Of a stretch of DNA of 64,000 bases, positions 49,736 to 59,800 are shown in pieces. Numbering within the stretch: position 1 is the stretch's first letter; the number at the start of each line of letters is the position of its first letter. The translations under genes were made by a program, and so were the position numbers. Location of the stretch: contig NC_092525.1 in assembly GCF_037038585.1 (NCBI RefSeq), positions 23,890,867-23,954,866 on the forward strand. The letters run 5' to 3'. The DNA comes from Patagioenas fasciata (Eukaryota; Chordata; Aves; Columbiformes; Columbidae). The notes beneath the pieces were generated by a model. The model searched no databases. It was not told the origin of the DNA and saw only the letters and a list, made by a program, of their open reading frames with translations.

Positions 49736-51773
49736 CCTGTAAATGTGCCTTTTACTCACTACTTTTCTAGAGGAGCCTACAAGAGCCAATGGTGATGGGA
49801 TCTGCTGTGATCCCCGTCTTCAAGATATGAACATGTCTTGAGCATGTGTGGTCTTTAGTGCCCTCCTCGAGGGAGGAGGCCGGTGGTCCCCCGTGTCCCC
49901 TGTGTCCCCACTGCTCTCCCCCTTCCTGGGGGCTGAACAGAAGGGTTTTGCCCTGCTTGGGCAGCTTTGAAACCTGGTGAAAGACTTGGCCTCAGATGAC
50001 AATATTTCATCTGTGTAGGCTCTCAGGAGGGGGAAGCCATTGCAAGAAAAGGCACACGGTAAATTCAGATGGGCTGTGGGGCCAGGGGCTTGTTCCCATC
50101 TCCTCTCCAGTCTGGAATAAAGTCAGGCAAGGTCAGGGCCAGAGCGCACTTGATTCCTGCCTTGGGCTTTACGAGTTCATTCACTGCATTCCTGGAGCGA
50201 GCGTAACATAAATTCAGCATCTTTCTGCGGACAAATTCCTCCCCTCCCGCCTGCACGGGGACTCTCCACCTGGATCCCGTGCTCCGCGGGATGCTGGCAG
50301 CGTCACAGCGAGCAGATTTACAGGTCCTCGCTGGAGGGTTTCAGACAGGTCACACTTGTTTGGAGATTTTCCATCTGAGCAGTTCCCACTGCCTCGGTTT
50401 GGCTGCCCCGGAGCAGGACACACGAGAGGGGAGCGTGGGGACATGGACCCAGGCTTGGCGTCTTCGCACACTTGTTTCCCTGCATCCCAGGAAGATGCCC
50501 ATAATGTCCAGTGGGGACCGGAGTCTAACAGGTGGGTCTTTTCGCTTCTGCTGCTGAAGGAGAAGGTGGTGCTGTGGGGATGTCACAGCATCCACAAGGC
50601 GCTGGGTTTTGTGTGTCCAGCCCCATCCCTGCCCCAGAAGCTCGCTGAGAGCTGAGTCCTGGAGGTGGTGTGCACATGGAGCACAGACAATGAAAACCAG
50701 GCAGCTGCTGTGTGCGCTTGTCTTGCCATGATGCCAGCACCCAAAACTGTGTTGCACCATGGCCAGCTGGACTTCTGTCTGACCACAGGGTGTCTGAGAG
50801 GGGCCATGGGATGCGGAGAGCTCAGTGACAAACCTCCCTGCGGTGCCTCAAACAGCCAGGAGCTGAACTTTGCCACCAAAGCCTGGTTCTGGGCACAGCC
50901 CATCCTTTGGGCCACCCTTTCCTTATCCCAGAAAAGCAGGGAGAGAGCTGCCAGCACCAGCCACCTCTGCACCTGGCTGCAGCCCTGTCACCGTGGGTTT
51001 GAGAGGGTGCTCATGTCTGTCCAGCTGGTTTGCTGCCATTTTTTTTGTTAGACCACTGCTTTTCAGGCACCTCATGGAGGCAGCACGCTTGCTTGGTGGA
51101 GGTTCACGTGCTCCACACCAAGTATCTGCATCCTCGGATCTGTGCACAGCCTTCTGGGATGCTCACTGGCCGTGGGTGGACTGATAGCCACAGGCCCTTG
51201 GGAAGAGGTCGCAGGGACGATGGGGACAATCCATTGCTGCTTGCAAGGACAAGTGGGATGTCCGTAAACCTGTTTATTGTAGGCGTGACAGTGCTATCTG
51301 CCCTGTCTGATAACAGCGAGTGCTCAGATGCCTTTTAAAGGAGAGAAGCGACAAGTGGATGGTTGGAACTCCAGATAGTGGGCGCCAGGGCCAGGCGGTG
51401 ACGTGCAGATCCCTGTCCGATGGCATGTGCTGCCTGACGAGACCCAGCTCCTGCCAGCCCCTCGGCACGCTATTGCTCCGGTCCTCCATCTTCCCGTCTC
51501 TTGCTAATCCTTCCTAAGCCCCTAGGCTCCCCTTTCTGAGCTGTGTGCTTATCCCGTGGTCACCTTTGGCAGCGAAGCTGGGTGCTCAGCATGTGTGGGC
51601 TGTGTCCCCTCCGTGTGGAGCCCGGGGCTCCTTGTGTTGGGGAGCCGGTTCCCCTGATGCAGGCAGGGTGCTGCCCTGTTCACCTTCCTGCAGAGCCTGG
51701 TCTTGGGGGGCTGCAGGGACATGGGAGGGTGGGTCTGGGCTGGCAGGTACCAGGCATCCAGGAGGGCCTTGCA

Positions 51774-51797
51774 GAAACAAACAAAAAAACAAACAAG
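51774..51797. repeat. (AAAC)n stretch
   Basis: AAACAAACAAAAAAACAAAC in an otherwise GC-rich setting. Confidence 0.6.
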
Positions 51798-54434
51798 TTT
51801 TGCCTGGTTTCATGAAAAGCTTCTCTCTCACACCCCTGAGCACCAGCTGGGAATTGCTCCCAGGCCACGGATGAGAGCCCAACGAATTTTGCTATGAAGC
51901 TCCTGTCAACCTGTGAGGACCAAGGTGAAGCATGGGCAGAGCTGGGGCAGATGGTAGTTGGCAGCCATCAATCACCACGGCCCGTGGCAGCAGCTGGCTG
52001 TGCTGCCATTTGTCACTGTGAGCACCTGGCCACAGGCTGTGTCAGGGGACATGAGAGCTTTAGGGTAGGTCTGACAGGAAAAAACAGCGTGTCACCCTGG
52101 GTAGACCCTGACACAGGGGATGGAGGAGTCTGGGTGCATGGGCAGACACAATGCACCAGCTAAGGGTCTGTGGGCCACACACAGACGACTGTCCTCTGGG
52201 TGTTCCCAGCCAGCAGTGAGATTTTTTCCTTAACCTTTTGTGTTGGATATTTTCCCCTCTTCTTGCCCTGTAACAAATCCAACTGATCCCAGGTGCCAGA
52301 AAATGTGAGATGTAGAAGCAGAGGCAAGCAGAGAGAAGGCTTTCCAGCCACAGCTTCCCATCTCAGAGGCTCCATTTGGGCGCGTGAGTTTTCGTGGTAT
52401 TTGCGTCAGAAGGAAGAAGAAAGAGCCAAGGGGAGTCAGGACGGGAAGGGGGAGAGGTGAGCCAAAGGAGAGGCATCTTGGGGAAAGTTATTCTTTACTT
52501 ATTCCTTACTTGCCCTTAATCTCCCTGGAAAGCTCTATGCTTGACCTGCCATAGAATGAGGTCCCAAACAGCCTCATGCCTTTTGAAAGTTCCTGATGGA
52601 AGCGATCCCTGCTCCATGGCCAGGGCTGGCCCATCACAGTCAGCAAAACATCTCCCTTGTTATCTTGCTTTGGTCTCAGTCCCACCTGGGAAGGGGGATG
52701 CTGCGGGGACACGGCTCCCACTCTGCTCCGTGCGGCATCCCTGCGGGAAGGGGCTGAGTTACCAAGTCCTGATGGCATGGTCCTCACTTTATCAGGATGG
52801 GAATGCTGGGCTGCCAGACACTCTGTGGAGGAAAGCCTAGCAGTGCCAGTCCCAGCCTGCTCCTCCTGGCTTCAGTGTGGTGGCAGATGTGTCCCCAACC
52901 TGGGCATTAATGTGTCTGTTTGGGGACACAGCACAGCAGGGTCAAGGACATCCCTCGTTGTCACTTTGCCACTGCATTCATCCTGCATGCCCCCTAGAGA
53001 AGCTGTGCCATCCCAGCTTGCTCAGCCAGTGCCACTCGAGTCACCCATCCCACTATCCCCTTTGCCCCAGGCAACCCTGCCCTCTGTGCGGGAGCATGCC
53101 AAGCCTAAACCAGGGCAGATTAAGACATGACCAGTTAAAGCCACTTTGCTCCCGAACAAGCATATCCGCTTGGGATTTAGCGCATTTGCAGGCAGGGATT
53201 CACACCTTTAGGTGATTTGTCTTAATTCCTCTCAGCCTCTACGTGTGAAAAGCCCTTGATGGGTGAGAGCTTGGCTGGGTGCTCGTTCTGCAGCATGGCT
53301 GTGCCTGGGGTTTCACCCGTGGCTGCCCCACACATGCTGGCCGGTGGGTGCAGCCTTCCTCATCCTCCTCCTCCCCCTGCCTCCCCAGCCCCCAGGGCTG
53401 AGACACCTGCTGAGATTTCTTACAGATCCAGAGGATTTAGGCAGCAGACCTGTTTAGTGCAGGAGAGGAGCTGCTGCGAACGAGGGGATGATGCTGCTGG
53501 TGCTGTGCTGGCACCTGCCTGTGGCTGTGGGGTGCTGTGGGGCAGCAGCCACACCAGCTACTGCAGCGGGACCCATATGAGCACCTGTGGGGCTGTATGG
53601 GCAGGGGCAGCTGGCCTCCCAGAAATCAATAGCTCCACAGATCCCCAGTTTCTGCCTTGCTCTGGTGGCTGCTGATGCTGGAGCTGGCTGTCGGCTGGGC
53701 TTTGGGTGCGGTGGCTCCATCCTGGGGGACCTGGTGGCACCACCACCACCTGCCCCCACACAGGGACCCTGCAGGCCACAAAGCCCCACATTGTTGTGAC
53801 AGCAGCTGGGCGCAGAGTGACAGGGACGCCTGGATCCTTCTGACCCAGCGGGGCGCGTGGCTGATGGAGGAACCTGCTGTCAAGCATCCCTGTCCTGTCC
53901 GGCCCCATGCACTCGTGGGCTGGGGTCACCCCATCCCATGCTGGAGCCCTGGGTTCCCTCCCCAGGACTGTCTCTGTGCCTGGGGCCAGGCAGGTGCTTG
54001 GCAGCCGCACCAGCTGCCGGCAGAGACAGGAGGAATGAGCTGACAATGGCGGTGGAGGAGAGCCAGGCTGCCGGCTGATGAATAATGCAGCGGCTTCACT
54101 CTCCAGAGCAGCAGAGTTCCTGTTTACCAGCACCTGGCCTGAGCTGGCAGAGCAGGGGTGCAGCCCCCTGAGCACCCCAGCCAAGGGTCCTGCTGCCCCC
54201 CTCGCTTCCTCTCAATTCCCTCTTCAGTGCACCTGCTGCCCATGGCCGCCCTGTGGTGCAGGATTTGGCCGTCGGGGAACAGAGGGGCTTCCCCTGGGGC
54301 AGGGGGTCTGCACCCCACCACAGGGCGTGTGTGAAAGGGGGAGAAGCCGGCATTCCTGCCTGGGCATTGCTTCATGGCTCCCTGAGCATCCCTTCACTGC
54401 GGCAGCAGCAGCCGGAGGGATTTTTGACATGAGC

Positions 54435-54448
54435 GTTTCCATGGCAAC
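54435..54448. promoter_or_regulatory. RFX-type X-box
   Basis: GTTTCCATGGCAAC is one base away from the perfect RFX palindrome GTTGCCATGGCAAC. A YY1-like CAAAATGGCG follows 4 bases later (54453-54462). It lies about 2 kb upstream of the CRIP2 start codon. Binding is inferred from the motif only. Confidence 0.55.
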
Positions 54449-55104
54449 AGAGCAAAATGGCGCTGGAAGCCAGGGGGCTGCTGGGCTCTGTGCAGCTGGA
54501 GCGGGTGATGGCAGGGAAGGGCTGTGGGTGCTGGGGCTGCTCCCCCCACAGCGGGATGGGAGGTGTCCAAGCCCCTCTGCTGGGCCTGTCCCCTGGACCA
54601 GCACCCTACACTTGTGCCCTGGGGCCACAGTGTGCCTGTGACGGGCGGTGCTGCTCTGTGACACTGTGCTGTGCCGTGCCATGTGTGCCATGCCATGCTA
54701 ACAAGGTGTCCGGGAGATGTGCCTTCCTCCCTCCCCTTGCCTGCCTGCCGTCGTCACTATCTCTGCTCCCCCAGGGCCTCTCGCCCTCGTCCCCTCACCA
54801 AGGTCTCCCGTATCAGGCCTGTCGTCCTGGCTACTTAATCTGGGTTTCTCAGTTACCCCATCTGGAAAAAATGTGTCTAAGAATACCCAGCACAGGCACA
54901 GCACTTCCCAGGGTGAGAGGCTGCTGCCTGGCCTGTCTGTGAGTATCCCTGCCCCTGCGACCTCCACCCCACCTGGGCACCATCCCACCAAACCAGCATT
55001 TGGTACTGGGCTTCCTCAAATATCAGTCTGCAGCCCCAAAGGACCACAGCAACCAGCTGTAAAACCCGCTGTGGCTGCACTACCTGTCTCTTCCACCAGC
55101 CTAA

Positions 55105-55944
55105 CTGCAGTGCTGAGGGATGGGATGGCACCCAGAGGGACCTGAACAAGCTCGAGAAGTGAGGCCATGCAAACCTCATGGGGTTCAACAAGGCCAAGTG
55201 CAAGGTCCTGCACCTGAGTCAGGACAACCCCTGGTATCAATACAGGCTGGGGATGAAGGGATTGAGAGCAGCCCTGTGGAGAAGGACTTGGGGGTACTGG
55301 TGGACGAAAGATTGGACACGAGCTGGCTATGTGCACTTGCAGCCCAGAAGGCCAATTGTATCTTGGGCTGCATCAAAAGGAGAATGGCAAGCAGGTTGAG
55401 GGAGGTGATTCTGCCCCTCTACTGTGCTCTGGTGAGACCCCACCTGGAGTCCTGTGTCCAGCTCTGGAGCACTCAGTACAGGAAAGATATGGACCTGTTG
55501 GAGAGGGGCCAGAGCCGGCAACAAAAATGATCAGAGGGCTGGAACAGCCCTGCTGTGAGGACAGGCTCAGATTCCGGGTTGTTCAGCGTTTAGAAGAGAA
55601 GGCTCTGGGGACACCTTATTGCAGCCTTTTAGTACTTAAAACAGGCCTGTAAGAAAGATGGGGACAGACTTTTTAGCAGGGCCAGTTGCAGGAGGACAAG
55701 GGGTAAAGGTTTTAAGCTAAAGAAAGGGAGATCCAGACTAGACATGAAAAAGAAATTTTTTACAATGAGAGTGGTGAAACACTGGCCCAGGTTGCCCAGG
55801 TTGGTGGTGGATGCCCCACCCCTGGAGACATCCCAGGCCAGGCTGGACCGGGCTCTGAGCAGCCTGATCTGGGTGGAGATGGCAGGGGTTGCAATAAATG
55901 AGCTTTGAATGTCCCTTCCAGCCCAAACTATTCTATGATTCTAC
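55105..55944 (+). mobile_element. CR1 LINE, 5'-truncated, dead
   Basis: About 840 bases from the end of the CR1 reverse-transcriptase frame to the 3' terminus ATTCTATGATTCTACG. Around 55260-55520 the translation shows [37 protein letters not shown] and [10 protein letters not shown], the conserved C-terminal CR1 polymerase block. Upstream, [17 protein letters not shown] is in another frame, so there is a frameshift near 55250-55260. The 3'UTR reads ...CCCTTCCAGCCCAAAC before the terminal repeat. The 5' end is not sharp and is estimated from similarity. It points to a bird genome and cannot be autonomous. Confidence 0.93.
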
Positions 55945-56299
55945 GTGCAGACAGAGTTTGAAAGCATCCCCCTAGGTTCTCCCCTGTCCTTAAAAGAGAG
56001 GGCAAGATGGCTCCTGTGTTTGCTCCATTTCTCACATGGATTCTGGGGCTTGGAATCATGGCAATGGGACCTGCTGGTCCTGTGGGTCGGTGCCAGCTCA
56101 CCCAGGTTGAGGCAAGGTGGCAGCGCTGCCTGGGTGTGCACCGGAGGGGACTGAGCACACAGCTGGTAAAAACAACACAAGTCTTGTTGTTCAACTGCAA
56201 CCTTTTAATTTTTTTTCCCCAGGAAAGCAGAATCCTGAGCACTCGCATCCTTTGGGCTTTCGGAGATGGGGAACAGAGCAGGGAAGGTTTATCCAGGAC

Positions 56300-56840
56300 A
56301 GGGGCTCCGTCGTGCACCTGCCGCTTTGGGGGCCGTGCCGACCCGATCCGTGCCGCTCGTACCGAGCCGGGCAGACGCTCGGCGGGCAGCCCCGCCCCGC
56401 TCCCCCCGGGCGGCGGGGCCAGTGGGCGGGGGCCGGGCGGAGCGGGGCGCACGGCGCGGCTCGGCTCGGCTCGGCGCGGCTCAGCTCCGCTCTCCTCTCC
56501 CGCCATGGCATCCAAGTGCCCCAAGTGCGACAAGACCGTGTACTTCGGTGAGCGCATCCCCGCGACCCGGCCCCGCATCACCCTCCCGGAGCCGGGGCTC
56601 ATCCCCGGCTCCCCCGCTCTGTCCTCGGTCGCCCATTCCGGAGACGACTCTTATCCCTGGCTCTCCCTTCCCCAAGCCTCGGTGTGTCCCCCGGTCCCCT
56701 CCTCCTCCCCGGTGCCTGGGTGTGTCCCCGGCTGCGCCGTCCCCGAGCCCGGCGCACCTCCGGCGAGGTGCACCCATCACCCAGAGCCCGGCCCGGCAGC
56801 AGCTGCCTCTCCCCCGGGGTTCCCTCTCGCAGTGGCTCTA
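56300..56840. promoter_or_regulatory. CRIP2: CpG island and likely CRIP2 promoter
   Basis: Very CpG-rich DNA around the first CRIP2 exon, with GC boxes CCCCGCCCC (56390-56398) and GGGCGGGG (56424-56431) and no TATA box at a suitable place. A (GGCTC)n-like pentamer stretch (56456-56485) lies just before the start codon, probably in the 5'UTR. The transcription start cannot be fixed from the sequence. Confidence 0.8.
56505..56547 (+). CDS. CRIP2: CRIP2, cysteine-rich protein 2, first coding exon (rest outside window)
   Basis: The start codon stands in a perfect Kozak context (CCCGCCATGG) and is followed by MASKCPKCDKTVYF plus the first base of the next codon (G), then donor GTGAGC. CRIP2 is a protein of about 208 residues with two LIM domains; this exon holds the first zinc-binding cysteine pair (Cys5, Cys8) of LIM1. 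The MASKC start separates it from CRIP1 and CRIP3, and its position just downstream of MTA1 agrees with synteny. LIM proteins of this group are adaptor-like nuclear and cytoplasmic factors, expressed mainly in heart and vessels in mammals; that is family knowledge. The exon continuing with the LIM1 core was searched for to the window end and not found. Confidence 0.93.
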
Positions 56841-59800
56841 TCCCCCCGCGACGCCCACCCCTGGGTTGTGCTGGAGGATGCTGCCGGCTTGCCTTGGGGT
56901 GGGGAACAAAAGTGGTGTGGGTGGCAGGGGGGTTCCAGGCACCTTCCCCTTTTTGCTGGCATGAGGAGGTGAAGCAAAGGGTGAGGAGCTGTGGTTGGGG
57001 TTTGTGCCTACAGCTTGTTTTGGTGCTGGGGGGGTATCCGTGTTCCCCTGTGCCCACTGGCCTGGGTCATAGGGGAGCCTGGCCTCTCTAATGTGGATGG
57101 ATGCTGGGCTGGGATGTGCAGTCCCAGGGCGGGCAGGGGCTCCCAGGAGCCGGGGGGCGGGTCTCTTGGTGTGGAGGAGCAGGTAGTTGCAGGTGCAAAC
57201 AAAACCTCCTCTCAGCTAATTTGTTCCCATTCCCTGCAAACCTTGCTCCAGGTGTGTTGTTCATCCCTCCCCATCTCGTCTCTCACCCAGCCCTCTGCAG
57301 GCTGTTCCTGAGTGGGTGAGCTAATGAATGGTTTGGGGTTTCTATGCGACTTTTTCAAAGCCAGCGTCTGGGCTTAGAGGTCCATCTCAGCATGCCCGGG
57401 CCAGCTTTGGGCACCAGCGAGTCCCTGCAGGTCTCTGAGATCCGTGTTTGGGGTTGTGGCTGGTCAGGATCTCTGGGAATCAGAGCTAAGGTGTCTCCCG
57501 TCAGGCACCCTGGGGTAAGCGCCACCACCCAGGTTGCATAAAATGCCAGGGGTGGAGGTGAAAGCAAGGGATGATCCCCAGCCCTGATGCTTCACCACCG
57601 CTTGTCGTGGAGCTTGCCCCAACCCGCTTCTCCCCTACATGGTGGTGCCCAGCTGGGAGACCCTGGGGAGCGACCTGACCCCCGGCCTCGGGGCTGCACT
57701 GCAGGCTTGGAGGGCTCTGGGGATAGCTCAGGCACTCCAGCCTGAGCTGCCTCCTGGAACCTGCTGATGATGGGATCCAGCTGTCCCGGTGCTGCTGCCG
57801 GCACCCCTCCCTGCCCGTCTCCCTCCGATGCTCCAGGGTCCAGCCCCTGCTGCCTCAGCATGTTTGTTTGGTGGAGAAATACCAAAGGGTCGTGATGGTG
57901 CCTGAGCATTTGAGGCATCAGTGCTTTCATTCCTTTCCGGCCATCTCCAAGTAAACACAGAGAAATAGGAATTTGCTGTCTTCCTCCTTTAAATAAACCT
58001 ATTTGTGTGGGGGTGGGAAGGGCTCGGCCCCTTGGATGTCTTTCCTTGTGTGAATCTTTTCCTTTTTAAGCAGAAAATAGTGTGTCTGTCCGGCCAGCTG
58101 GGCACTGGCCCGGGGTCAGAGTTCCTCCTCTCGCCCTGGGAATGAGCCTGCCCTGTGCGGGGGGGGCCAGGACTGGGCTTGGGGACCTCTGTCTTGCTGC
58201 CTGAGGGGGCCGGGCTGTGCCAGGAGGTGAAGCCCCAGCCATGCCCATACTCTTTCTCTCTCCCCATGTGCTGGAGGACTTGTGGGTCTCTTAGGGTCAT
58301 GGGCTGGGGAGGTAGGGTGCTGTACCCCATGTCCCCAGCTGCTTGTTGGCGCTCTCAGCACCCAGGTGGGTTTCTGTAGGTGTAGGGATCCATGTCAAGG
58401 TCTCTGCTGCTCCTTGGCTTCCCTATTTCTGCCACCCCAGGGGATGCCTTGCCCTGCACACAGGGAGGAGGCAGGTGCCTGACAGCAGGGACCCCGTAGC
58501 CACCACTGCCCCTAAGAGAGATCAGGGACTGAGTCAAAACAGGAGCGAGCCCAAAACTTCTCTACTAGGAGTTAAGATAGGCTGGAGCGTGTCCTTGCTG
58601 ATGCCTTGAGCTTTTCCTTGAGGGATCCACCCAAGTGCTGGCAGAATAAACCCGGGTCCGTTTATTTAACGCATAGAAACTGGATGCAATCTCTGTGCCG
58701 CCTTTCCGGGACGTGGCTCCTGGGTTTCCTCCCAACATACTGCGTGGTTTGGTGGCGAGGTGATGGGAGTGCTGCACCCAGGGCTGGATAACGCTTGTGA
58801 ATTCCTCAACCGGCCCAAAGCTGAACGGGGAGGCGATTCATAAAGCCCTGCTTGTTCAGGAGCGTTCCTCGCCTGTGCTGAATGAACACTGGCAACTATA
58901 ACTTCTCGAATGCTTGGGATTGCAGTCGTGGGTCATGTGTGAGAAATGCCACTGCGTCCTGTTCCCGGCCCTGCGTGGTGCTGGAGCGGCTGACCAACAC
59001 CAACTGTCGTGGGTACCGATGGAAAACTCATTTCCAACCTGCCTGTTGCTTCATGCTCCCTGGAAAAATCCAGCGGGCTCCTCCCTGCACAGTCAGGAGG
59101 ATGTGGGTGTTTCCTGAGCTACAGAATGAGCTTTTTTCCTTTAAAAAGCACAAGGAAATATAAAAATAGTTTTCTGGCCTTTTTTTTTTTTCCCCAAGCA
59201 GGCTGAGGTCTGTGACATTGTTTCCAGGAGCAGCCGGGGCTAACTTTCCCGCTTCGGGGAGGCTGGAGGGAAGACGTGAATGTTTACCCGGCAGAGCAGC
59301 GCTGCCGGCGGCTGCAGGGGTCGGTTCCCATCCCGTGCGGGCAGGTGGCAGCGGGTTGGGGTTGAGTTATCTCTTCTGGCAGGAAGCGCTGGAAAGGACC
59401 AGAGTTGCGTGAAACCAAGCAGCCACGCATTTCCCCAGCTCCCTTTTGCATCACTAGCCTTAAATGAGTTTTGCAGGGTCGCTGGGAGCCCTGGCCAAGC
59501 CTTTCCACCTCCTCTCCTCTGTTCCCAGTGCACAGTGGGGGAGTGCAGCGGTGGGGAGGTTTCCTGTTTTCCCATCCCAAGCGTGGTCCATGCAGAAGCC
59601 CCAGGGATGTGGCAAGCACACGTGCAGCGGGGTCCTTCGGCAGAGAGCTGTCTGCATGTGCTGGGCTGTCTGAGGGCTGGTGGGAGGCCGCTGTGCTGTT
59701 TGTTTGGGAAGGGGCATCCTAAAAGCACATGGGAGCCACCTGGTAGCCCTGGGGCTTGTCCTGGCTGTGTCTACAGCTGGAGCAGAAAAGATGCTCTCTG

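Larger units (their letters stand above)
46847..55104. other. Intergenic region between MTA1 and CRIP2
   Basis: GC-rich, with no exon of a known protein recognised on either strand. Long open frames (for example 208 codons on the minus strand at 53558-54184) run through low-complexity GC-rich DNA and look like chance. Contents I can name are T/G- and A/C-rich stretches and the X-box at 54435. Confidence 0.75.

Noticed and set aside
53350-53400. Pyrimidine tract plus CAG that looks like a strong acceptor in the intergenic region
   Set aside because: The sequence behind it does not resemble any known exon, and such tracts are frequent in this GC-rich stretch.
53558-54184. 208-codon minus-strand open frame
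   Set aside because: In GC-rich DNA stop codons are rare. Several overlapping long frames exist here on both strands, and none has a domain-like sequence.
56007-56972. 321-codon plus-strand open frame over the CRIP2 promoter
   Set aside because: It crosses the CpG island in a frame different from the CRIP2 start codon and reads low-complexity Pro/Ala/Gly/Arg; the true coding start is at 56505.
58914-59117. Open frame containing CEKCHC, considered as a LIM exon of CRIP2
   Set aside because: The spacing and following residues do not match a LIM domain, and no acceptor in the correct phase precedes it.
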